Positions 1-4,756 of a DNA stretch of 6,123 nucleotides are shown here, one piece after another. The notes below the pieces were generated by a model. The model did not search any database, was not told where the DNA came from, and saw nothing but the letters and a program-made list of their open reading frames with translations. The stretch is from NCBI GenBank assembly GCA_021162325.1, contig JAGGYV010000265.1, positions 1-6,123 of the forward strand, given 5' to 3'. The stretch's first letter is position 1, and each line of letters opens with the position of its first letter. The translations under genes were made by a program, and so were the position numbers. This stretch comes from Desulfobacteraceae bacterium (GTDB lineage Bacteria; Desulfobacterota; Desulfobacteria; Desulfobacterales; Desulfosalsimonadaceae).

Positions 1-95
1 AATGGCAGATTATTTAAATATAGCAACCCTTCATCTTGGAATTGCTGCAAGTGTTCTTGACTGCCGAACTTTACTAAGGTTCCAAATTCTTCCAT
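1..95 (-). CDS. hypothetical protein, N-terminal 31 residues (cut by window edge)
   Basis: Reading the minus strand from the ATG at 95-93 gives 31 open codons that run off the window: it begins MEEFGTLVKF, continues GSQEHLQQF and ends GLLYLNNLP. The pattern (K/R)FG..EHl..f...GllY.N.L resembles the start of a widespread uncharacterised family, which I cannot name or assign a function. The spacer upstream contains GAGCGAG about 6 bases before the ATG, a weak ribosome site. It diverges from the integrase gene that starts at 221, which is where the first cassette gene of an integron sits and how it is oriented. That makes it a possible cassette gene. The alternative is an ordinary chromosomal neighbour. 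The family resemblance comes from memory of the motif and is only moderately certain. Confidence 0.5.
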   Translation of the reverse strand, partial: MEEFGTLVKFGSQEHLQQFQDEGLLYLNNLP

Positions 96-193
96 AATAT
101 TTCTCGCTCTTGCATATTGCACCGAACATTTATTCACAGATTTTTTTTCACTGATAACTTGAAAAATAATCTATTATCATGTAATGTTGCCTC
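96..193. other. intergenic gap between divergent genes; expected place of attI
   Basis: In an integron, attI lies between intI and the first cassette, which corresponds to this AT-rich gap. On the minus strand at 127-121 the heptamer GTTCGGT matches the recombination core GTTRRRY at six of seven positions, failing only at the first R. It lies 25 bases before the start codon of the leftward gene, a normal distance for a cassette boundary. No perfect GTTRRRY is present on either strand of the gap. A match of this quality in about 100 bases could be chance, so this is a placeholder for attI rather than an identification. Confidence 0.22.
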
Positions 194-220
194 TATAATT
201 TTTAGCAAGGGGGGCAATCT
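194..220 (+). promoter_or_regulatory. -10 box and ribosome site of intI
   Basis: A perfect TATAAT lies at 194-199. Nothing close to TTGACA is at the matching -35 position (around 171-176, CTATTA). A TTGAAA at 159-164 is too far away to pair with it. AAGGGGGG at 207-214 lies 6 bases before the GTG at 221 and is a strong Shine-Dalgarno sequence, which decides the GTG start. If the -10 is used, the leader is only about 15 bases long. I see no CTGT-N8-ACAG type LexA box, which overlaps the intI promoter in some integrons. Confidence 0.4.
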
Positions 221-1197
221 GTGTCAAGTTCTAAAGAGAAAAAACTACTTGATGAAGTCCGGGATTACATGAGGCTGAAACATTATTCCATTCACACGGA
301 GAGGACTTATTGTGACTGGATTAAACAATTCATCCTTTTTCACCAGATGTCTTCAAGAGATGACCTGAAAAATGGTGAGAAAAAAATCGAAGCGTTTTTA
401 ACCCACCTTGCCGTAAAAAAAAATGTTGCTCCCGCCACACAGAATCAGGCCATGAACGCCCTTGTTTTTTTATATAAAAGGGTTCTGAAAACGCCCTTAA
501 AAGAAGAAATCAATGCGGTAAGGGCCCGCAAAAAAACAAATATCCCCGTCGTGATGACTCGCGATGAGAGGTCCGCGATGTTATGAGTGTCATGGACGGC
601 GTGCCTCAGCTTATCGTGAAGCTCCTTTATGGATGTGGGCTGCGTATTATGGAAACGGTCAGGCTCCGAGTTCAGGATATTGATTACAAAATGAAAACGG
701 TCATTGTCCGATCGGGGAAAGGCGCAAAAGACAGGATTACGACTTTTCCGGTGATCATTGTCCCTCTTTTACAAAATCATCTGGCCAAAGTTCATGTTAT
801 CCATAATCAGGATATCTCCCAGGGATTCGGAGAGGTTTATTTGCCCTATGCTCTTGAAAGGAAGTATCCCAATGCAAACAAAGAATGGAATTGGCAATAC
901 GTGTTTCCCTCCAGAAATCTTTCAACGGATCCAATCACCGGTAAAATCCGCAGACACCATGTTGACCCAAGCGTTGTCAATAAGGCGATTAAGGCGGCTG
1001 TTAAAAAAATCGGTTTAAATAAAAGGGCCACATCCCACACATTTCGTCACAGCTTTGCCACCCATCTGCTTGAGAGAGGCACGGATATTCGCACCATTCA
1101 ATCCCTGCTGGGGCATAAGGATGTCTCCACTATGATTTACACTCACGTTTTACAGCAGGGAGGGCATGGGGTTGTCAGCCCCCTGGATGATTTATAG
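221..1197 (+). pseudogene. intI: integron integrase (tyrosine recombinase), frameshifted
   Basis: This is a tyrosine recombinase of the integron type, which would join attC-bearing cassettes to attI. Two overlapping frames cover it: 221-586 (GTG start, core-binding domain) and 583-1197 (catalytic domain). Family alignment shows the true shift is upstream of the overlap. GATGAGAGGTCC at 563-574 carries an extra GA/AG. Removing two bases restores D-E-V-R-D-V-M-S-V-M-D-G and a 324-residue protein, close to the 337 of IntI1. In the restored numbering the catalytic set is R141 (GCGLR), K166 (GKGAKDR), H272 and R275 (SHTFRHSF), H298 (LLGHKD) and Y306 (MIYTHV). The integron-specific extra domain is clear: LPYALERKYPNA, WNWQYVFPS, STDPITGKIRRHH. 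The H298-Y306 spacing is 8 rather than the 9 seen in IntI1 and XerD, because one Thr is missing from DVSTTMIYTHV. Family assignment is near certain. Loss of function is inferred from the two lesions. Confidence 0.93.
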
Positions 1198-1330
1198 CCA
1201 CACGGCAACAGTCCAAACGGCATGGACTTTGATTTTATAAAAAAACCGGTATGGCGGAATAATCACCTCCCGGTAGGGAAGTTCTGGAAATTCCGGTATG
1301 ATTCTTCCGCGGAATTCCGGGGACTTTACA
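1192..1330 (-). pseudogene. RelE/ParE-family toxin, C-terminal remnant
   Basis: On the minus strand, roughly 1325 down to 1195, the frame reads GRIIPEFPELPYREVIIP and then PYRFFYKIKVHAVWTVAVW. This matches the back half of ParE/RelE toxins (GRiVPEf...iREii...YRi.Yki...v.i..V.HgaR): the conserved strand pair with the RE and YR motifs. It ends with a Leu codon and TAA at 1194-1192, overlapping the integrase stop. The usual HGAR-like tail is therefore gone. The N-terminal helical half is also missing, since the frame becomes unrelated near 1330, where the palindromic element begins. No antitoxin gene is visible nearby. An open frame continues to 1464 but is not toxin-like there. Such toxins are common passengers of integrons. 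Identification rests on motif memory and is fairly good for this short stretch. Confidence 0.55.
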
Positions 1331-1334
1331 TAAT

Positions 1335-1500
1335 TGATCAACTCGTAAAAAGTCGGATTCCGATGGCAAAGAAAAAAGCTCCACCAAATCTTAAAATTGG
1401 CGAGGCGCGTAAATCCTGAGTGATGATTCGTACTTAGCGTACCATGAAGAAACAAAGGATGCAACGCAACAAAGAATTTGGACTTTTTACGAAGCCATCA
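1335..1500. repeat. palindromic, MITE-like intergenic element
   Basis: The ends form an inverted repeat: TCGTAAAAAGTC at 1343-1354 pairs perfectly with GACTTTTTACGA at 1481-1492, and the flanking TGAT (1335-1338) with ATCA (1497-1500). Inside are further nested pairs: CCAAATCTT 1384-1392 with AAGAATTTGG 1472-1481 (one bulge), ATCCT 1413-1417 with AGGAT 1456-1460, and GTAC 1430-1433 with GTAC 1439-1442 around the centre. The whole 166 bases can thus fold as one imperfect cruciform. No open frame in it looks real. I recall similar TCGTAAAAAGTC-ended elements between genes of sulfate-reducing Desulfobacterota, but that is memory rather than a search. It interrupts or abuts the toxin remnant. Confidence 0.65.
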
Positions 1501-1614
1501 TAATTAATTCGAAATTAATTTCCATTTATTTAAATGTCATGACCTCATCCGAGGGTTTGATCCAATTTTGATAATATTTTGTTCAATCCCATGATACAAA
1601 TGTCGGCCACGGAA
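1501..1614. other. AT-rich intergenic stretch
   Basis: This lies between the palindromic element and the stop codon of the nitroreductase gene. It starts with TAATTAATTCGAAATTAATT (1501-1520), itself a near palindrome (AATTAATT/AATTAATT around TCGA). I see no GC-rich hairpin followed by a T-run that would terminate the leftward nitroreductase transcript, and no credible open frame. Confidence 0.4.
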
Positions 1615-2439
1615 CTATTTCCAATGAACTTTCGGCAATTTTCGTTCGGGCAGTCTGTAATATCGGGGTTTGGCATATCCCAGCATCATGGCGTAATGAT
1701 GGACATGACCTTCGGGTAATCCCACAGCCTCTTGAAGCGATTTATTGGTTTGAAGCCCCATGTGAATAATGCCTGCCCAGCAGGTACCGATTCCTTTGGT
1801 TTGCGTTGCCAGCTCCAGGTAGGACAGGGCCAGGCTAACGTCTGCTATGCCGCCAATCGCTGCAGCAGGTGCCGAGGCAATGACCAGGGCAGGGGCATCC
1901 CGCAGTACCACATCCATGCCGAAATCCCAGGCCGCAATAATAAGGGGGAAATAGGGCGGGTAGTCTTCATCAGGATTGTTTTTCAGCATATTTTTCATCC
2001 CATCCACGGTCAGGTCGGCGATGTCATGGATTTTTTCTTTATCGTTAAACACCGTCCATTCTATAAGTTGGCTGTTGCCGCCCGTGGGGGCATAGCGGGC
2101 GATTTCTATCAGGCGCTGAAGTGTTTCTTTTTCAACCGGCTTGTCTTTAAAAAAGCGGACCGAGCGCCGGGACCGGAGAAACTGAACCGCCTGTTCTTCG
2201 TTGATGACATTTTCTTTGTTAATGGGCTGGCATGAATCAATGGGTATCTTTTCATGGCTGAGAGCGTCATGCGGACAAACTGCAACGCAATGGCCGCAGA
2301 GCAGACAGACCTGTTCCCCGCCGGGCACCAGCTCCGGCAAGCTTTCTTTGTCTTTTTGCCGGATAATGGCCACCGGGCATTCTGCAACGCAGATACCGTC
2401 TTTTTTACATTTGCTTTCATCGATAATTAAAAGTCCCAT
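1615..2439 (-). CDS. nitroreductase family protein with N-terminal 2x[4Fe-4S] ferredoxin domain
   Basis: A 274-residue cytoplasmic flavoprotein fusion. Residues 1-65 form a bacterial-type ferredoxin. The second cluster motif is complete (C45-x2-C48-x2-C51-x3-C55-P). The first is C11-x2-D14-x2-C17-x3-C21-P, with Asp in place of the second Cys. Residues 85-274 are a nitroreductase fold: RSRRSVRFF (89-97) for FMN phosphate, APTGGNSQ (117-124), RDAPALVIA (180-188), GIGTCWAG (216-223) and the closing GYAKPRYYRLPER. The family uses FMN, and the ferredoxin domain would carry electrons to it. The substrate is unknown. The ATG at 2439 has GAGGGTG about 6 bases upstream and the length is normal. It is a single gene on the minus strand, about 180 bases from the yebG pair upstream, and probably has its own promoter (see the dyad at 2469-2488). 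Family assignment is secure, but the physiological role is open. Confidence 0.93.
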   Translation of the reverse strand: MGLLIIDESKCKKDGICVAECPVAIIRQKDKESLPELVPGGEQVCLLCGHCVAVCPHDALSHEKIPIDSCQPINKENVINEEQAVQFLRSRRSVRFFKDKPVEKETLQRLIEIARYAPTGGNSQLIEWTVFNDKEKIHDIADLTVDGMKNMLKNNPDEDYPPYFPLIIAAWDFGMDVVLRDAPALVIASAPAAAIGGIADVSLALSYLELATQTKGIGTCWAGIIHMGLQTNKSLQEAVGLPEGHVHHYAMMLGYAKPRYYRLPERKLPKVHWK

Positions 2440-2468
2440 ACCACACCCTCTTATTTTTGGTTTGTCTG

Positions 2469-2488
2469 TTGATGACGGTTATCATCAA
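2469..2488. promoter_or_regulatory. dyad operator candidate upstream of the nitroreductase gene
   Basis: TTGATGA at 2469-2475 and TCATCAA at 2482-2488 form a perfect 7-base inverted repeat with a 6-base centre (CGGTTA). It is centred about 40 bases before the nitroreductase ATG, where a repressor or activator of a small redox gene would bind. The stem is too AT-rich and lacks a T-run, so it is not a terminator. No convincing -35/-10 pair could be fixed around it. TAGACA (2504-2499, minus strand) is a possible -35, but no well-spaced -10 follows. Confidence 0.35.
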
Positions 2489-2619
2489 TGAGACGCGTGT
2501 CTATCCTCTTATTCTCTTTTTGATATTTTTTCTGGCAAATGATGTTTTGGGCGATGAGGATTTTAGCGGGAGCAGAAAATAATAGATCAGGACTCACTTT
2601 CAGCGTATAGGTATAGTAA

Positions 2620-2817
2620 TCAGATGACACATCGTTTTGTCAGCCTTTTTAATATCTGCATGACAGCCGGTGCATTATCCGCAATATAAATGGACAATAC
2701 TTCAAGATCGTTTTCGTCAATGTCGATTCTGCTTGTTTCTAGTAACTCAGAAATACAAGTGGCGGCATCCATCATACGATCGTAAGCATCGGCTTCTTTT
2801 TTAGTAACATGAGCCAT
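2620..2817 (-). CDS. short YebG-like protein (N-terminally reduced paralogue)
   Basis: 65 residues. VTKKEADAYDRMMDAA (4-19) is the YebG helix signature, closer to the KKEADAYDKMLD of E. coli YebG than the neighbouring copy is. The rest, D-E-N-D-L-E-V-L-S-I-Y-I-A then NAPAVMQILKRL, matches the second half of the domain. The N-terminal beta-strand segment (FFVVRDGIELDKVF in the neighbour) and the charged C-terminal tail are both absent. It follows the full-length copy with only nine bases between the TAG of that gene and this ATG, and in the same frame. No good Shine-Dalgarno sequence precedes the ATG (AGCAGCGATCT), so translation probably depends on coupling or read-through. It may be a functional mini-paralogue or a decaying duplicate. 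The open frame with conservative changes favours the former. Confidence 0.7.
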   Translation of the reverse strand: MAHVTKKEADAYDRMMDAATCISELLETSRIDIDENDLEVLSIYIADNAPAVMQILKRLTKRCVI

Positions 2818-2826
2818 AGATCGCTG

Positions 2827-3174
2827 CTACTTATCTTTTTTCCCGCGCTGTTTTGGGGTTTCCTTCTGACTCCCGGTCTCTTCTGATGTTTCTTTCGGTT
2901 TTTTAATTTCTTCATTCGAAGGAGATACGGACAACGGCCTTACGGTTCTTAGAATCTTAGTGACGTCAGGTCCGTTTTTAGCGAGAAATACAGAGATTGC
3001 ATTGATGGATTCATCATCCAGTTTGCATTCGAGTTCACCCTTTTTAATAAATTCCGCAAGCTGCTCAGCAGCATCCAGCATTTTATCGTAGGCTTCAGCA
3101 TCCTTTTTTACAGAAAAGACTTTGTCAAGTTCTATACCATCCCTGACGACAAAAAATTTAGTAATAACAGCCAT
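2827..3174 (-). CDS. yebG: YebG family protein (SOS-associated in enterobacteria)
   Basis: 115 residues. MAVITKFFVVRDGIELDKVF (1-20) and KKDAEAYDKMLDAAEQL (23-39) match E. coli YebG (MAVEVKYVVIREGE, then SKKEADAYDKMLD). ISVFLAKNGPDVTKIL (60-75) matches its second helical segment. Residues 84-115 are a low-complexity K/E/S/T/Q tail, probably disordered. In E. coli yebG is a LexA-controlled, DNA-damage-inducible gene whose biochemical role is not settled, so no reaction can be assigned here. AGGAGG (minus strand, 3190-3185) lies 10 bases before the ATG. It is the first gene of a two-gene unit with the shortened paralogue downstream. I find no enterobacterial LexA box upstream, so SOS control is unproven in this organism. 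The family call is strong. Confidence 0.88.
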   Translation of the reverse strand: MAVITKFFVVRDGIELDKVFSVKKDAEAYDKMLDAAEQLAEFIKKGELECKLDDESINAISVFLAKNGPDVTKILRTVRPLSVSPSNEEIKKPKETSEETGSQKETPKQRGKKDK

Positions 3175-3239
3175 AATTAAAATTCCTCCTTTTCGACCCT
3201 TGCAATTGAATCTTTTTCAACATCCTGCTAAGCGAAGTG

Positions 3240-3297
3240 CAATAAAAATATTGGACTTTCAAATAATTCATTTATAACCGTTTGAAACACCAGGCAA
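3240..3297 (-). promoter_or_regulatory. possible yebG promoter/operator region
   Basis: On the minus strand TTGCCT (3297-3292) is followed after 15 bases by TATAAA (3276-3271), a promoter-like pair with slightly short spacing. Two dyads lie here: TTTCAAA (3257-3263) with TTTGAAA (3281-3287), which brackets the -10, and CAATA (3240-3244) with TATTG (3249-3253). Either could be an operator. Neither matches CTGT-N8-ACAG, GTTC-N7-GTTC or CGAAC-N4-GTTCG LexA sites. In sequence this AT-rich, dyads of this size also arise by chance. Confidence 0.28.
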
Positions 3298-3514
3298 GTT
3301 ATTTTTGGTAAAAAGGTGATTCAATCGGTGAACAGTGGGCAGGCATCAGGGGAAAAGATGGGGGTGGAAAAGAAAGAACTGATGAACATCATTAAAAGAC
3401 AGGTGGAAGGCGGAAGACTGAAGGGGAATCGGAGTGGGGCATTTTTAATCTGGATTTTCGATTTTTCGGGAATGACGGGGAGAAGAAGGGAAAGGATGAA
3501 AGTGAAAACGCGGA
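3298..3514 (+). other. purine-rich intergenic region with a doubtful small ORF (3358-3537)
   Basis: Most of this stretch is strongly G/A-rich on the plus strand. It contains an open frame from the ATG at 3358 (59 codons, start MGVEKKELMNIIKRQ) with AGGGG 5 bases before it. A GTG at 3316 would lengthen it to 73 codons. The protein is basic (R/K-rich, ending TRIRSVLSG), matches nothing I recognise and runs 23 bases into the opposite ATPase gene. Purine-rich DNA contains few stop codons by composition, so the open frame is weak evidence of a gene. The region may simply be the long leader side of the yebG unit. Confidence 0.25.
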
Positions 3515-4195
3515 TCAGGTCAGTGCTCTCAGGTTAAAAATTTCTGAAATCGGCATTACGGTGAGTTGTTCGTCAACCGGATACGTATGTTGACCGGGAT
3601 AGATCACCCATAGATGATCCAGCTTAAGATCATTTAACGCAATCCTCATGGATTTTGTTACAGTAGGTGATTCATTGAATTTAACTTCAAATCCGAAGCG
3701 TTGTCCGCGATAATTCAAAAAGAGATCGATTTCCGCTTCAGTGTGAGTTGCCCAGAAATATGGCCGGGTCGGTCTTATCAGGTTTAGAATCTGTTCAATC
3801 GCAAAGCCTTCCCAGGATGCACCGATTTGAGGATGGCCGTACAAAGTGTGCATATCCGGCAGATCAAGCAGGCCATGGAGGATTCCTGAGTCGCGGATAT
3901 AAATTTTTGGGGATTTTACCTGTCTTTTGGATGCATTCTCATACCATGGTTGAAGTTGGCGCACCATAAATGTTCCGGAAAGAATATCAAGATATGAACG
4001 AACCGTTTTATCGGATAATCCCATGGCTCGTCCGAGTTTCGATGCATTCCATATTTGCCCGTGATAATGGGCCAGCATGGTCCAGAAACGACGAATAGCA
4101 GCAGCCGGTATCGTGATTCCCAGCTGCGGAATGTCACGTTCCAAAAATGTTTTAATAAAATTTTCCCGCCATGCCAGGCTGTCCTTATCGGAATG
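3515..4195 (-). pseudogene. AAA-type ATPase with DUF4143, N-terminal ATPase half missing
   Basis: The frame carries family sequence from about 4189 (DKDSLAWRENFIKTF, then LERDIPQLG) to the stop at 3515. After ERDIPQLG come a winged-helix segment (WNASKLGRAMGLSDKTVRSYLDIL), SPKIYIRDSGILHGLL, GASWEGFAIEQIL and the DUF4143 nuclease-like core EAEIDLFLNYRGQRFGFEVKF. That core has the D...ExK arrangement of PD-(D/E)XK folds. In complete members (roughly 370-400 residues) an ATPase domain with Walker A and B motifs precedes this; here it is absent. The frame is stopped by TGA at 4198-4196. The only internal start is a TTG at 4144, which encodes the Leu of FLERD, so it is not a natural start. Upstream, the same frame leads into a transposase remnant. 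It is probably the residue of a deletion. The biological role of the family (sometimes linked to defence or toxin systems) is unclear. Confidence 0.85.
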
Positions 4196-4234
4196 TCAAT
4201 CCGAATTTTCGGGTAAATCGGGGGGCATCCATTC

Positions 4235-4390
4235 CTATATTTCCACACCATACTGGCGACACCAGACGGCCATCAAATCAATATAAGATACATAATCATC
4301 ATCCGGAAAAAAAGTCGGCTGACGACGGTTGCCTCTCTGGGTGATGTGATGAGGATATCCCGGCGTACCTATTTCGGCAATTTTTGGCAT
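4235..4390 (-). pseudogene. REP-associated tyrosine transposase (RAYT, IS200-like), N-terminal 51 residues
   Basis: From the ATG at 4390 on the minus strand the frame reads MPKIAEIGTPGYPHHITQRG, NRRQPTFFPDDDYVSYIDLM and AVWCRQYGVEI, then TAG at 4237-4235. This is the well-conserved start of the Y1/RAYT family (GyPHHiTqRGNrrq.tFf.ddDy..Yl.lm..wc...gvei), in which WAYCLMPNHVHLI would normally follow. The HUH metal-binding motif and the catalytic Tyr are therefore absent, and the protein cannot be active. The break falls exactly after GVEI, where sequence leading into the ATPase remnant begins in the same frame. No strong ribosome site precedes the ATG. RAYTs process REP-type hairpins, and a REP-like cluster lies 66 bases upstream, as expected for this family. 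The assignment is firm despite the short length. Confidence 0.85.
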
Positions 4391-4422
4391 GCAGGTTTAT
4401 TTATTAGAAATCGGGTAAAAGT

Positions 4423-4434
4423 CACTAAATAGTG
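4423..4434. repeat. short hairpin CACTA-AA-TAGTG
   Basis: CACTA and TAGTG form a perfect 5-base inverted repeat around AA, between the RAYT start and the REP-like cluster. The adjoining AAAGTCAC (4418-4425) recurs at 4519-4526 inside the cluster. Both are short, so their meaning is uncertain. Confidence 0.3.
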
Positions 4435-4456
4435 GCCGAACGAAAACCTCGATTTC

Positions 4457-4566
4457 TCGAAGGTTGGGTAGAGCCCACTCTGACATGTTGGGTTTCGCTA
4501 CGCTCTACCCAACCTACGAAAGTCACCGTTTAGCCAAGTTTAGATTCTAAAGGGCGAAACCCAACA
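4457..4566. repeat. REP-like repeat cluster with two interlocking inverted repeats
   Basis: Arm A is AGGTTGGGTAGAGC at 4461-4474. Its exact 14-base reverse complement, GCTCTACCCAACCT, is at 4502-4515, and one mismatch out the pairing continues as TCG/CGA. Arm B is TGTTGGGTTTCGC at 4486-4498, with its exact 13-base reverse complement GCGAAACCCAACA at 4554-4566. The order is A-B-A'-B', so both hairpins cannot form fully as simple nested stems. The middle block 4486-4520 is itself a complete REP unit (GTTGGGT...ACCCAAC). Read on the minus strand it carries GTAG before GGTTGGG, the tetranucleotide typical of REPs served by RAYTs. The outer blocks look like the two halves of a unit in the opposite orientation. 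The neighbouring RAYT remnant supports the REP interpretation. Confidence 0.8.
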
Positions 4567-4756
4567 AATTATTTCCGGCGGGTTTCCATTCAACCACTAA
4601 ACAGGTATGGATCCCTCCCCCCCGATTTTGGTTCGACATGAATTCGCAGGCCAGACCGTTTTTGACTTTTACATTTGTTTCATCTACTCTGGCTCAGTAT
4701 TAATAAATCGGATATCATTTTTAACTTCATTTTAATAATCAAGCTGGCAAGAATCA
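4567..4756 (+). promoter_or_regulatory. intergenic region with possible promoter for the 4757 gene
   Basis: No gene is visible here. TTGACT at 4662-4667 and TACTCT at 4685-4690 are 17 bases apart, a fair -35 with a poor -10, which would give a leader of about 60 bases. A C7 run is at 4617-4623. The ATG at 4757 has no recognisable Shine-Dalgarno sequence (GCTGGCAAGAATCA precedes it), so that gene is probably weakly translated or uses another initiation mode. Confidence 0.3.

Noticed and set aside
96..220. LexA box in the intI promoter
   Set aside because: No CTGT-N8-ACAG or other LexA consensus I know occurs here. ACAG at 136-139 has no partner half-site.
1222..1419. 65-codon plus-strand ORF downstream of intI
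   Set aside because: It lies opposite the toxin remnant and runs into the palindromic element. Its residues match nothing known and no ribosome site precedes it.
1732..2235. 167-codon plus-strand ORF inside the nitroreductase gene
   Set aside because: It is a mirror of a strongly conserved minus-strand gene, with a residue composition that looks like antisense reading.
3916..4251. 111-codon minus-strand ORF overlapping the ATPase remnant
   Set aside because: It is the -1 frame of the transposase/ATPase junction. The other frame carries clear family motifs.
4457..4566. attC-like cores: GTTGGGT fits GTTRRRY and ACCCAAC fits RYYYAAC
   Set aside because: The order is inside out for an attC (which needs RYYYAAC first, GTTRRRY last), no L box pair lies between, and the GTAG-type REP signature with an adjacent RAYT explains the repeats better.
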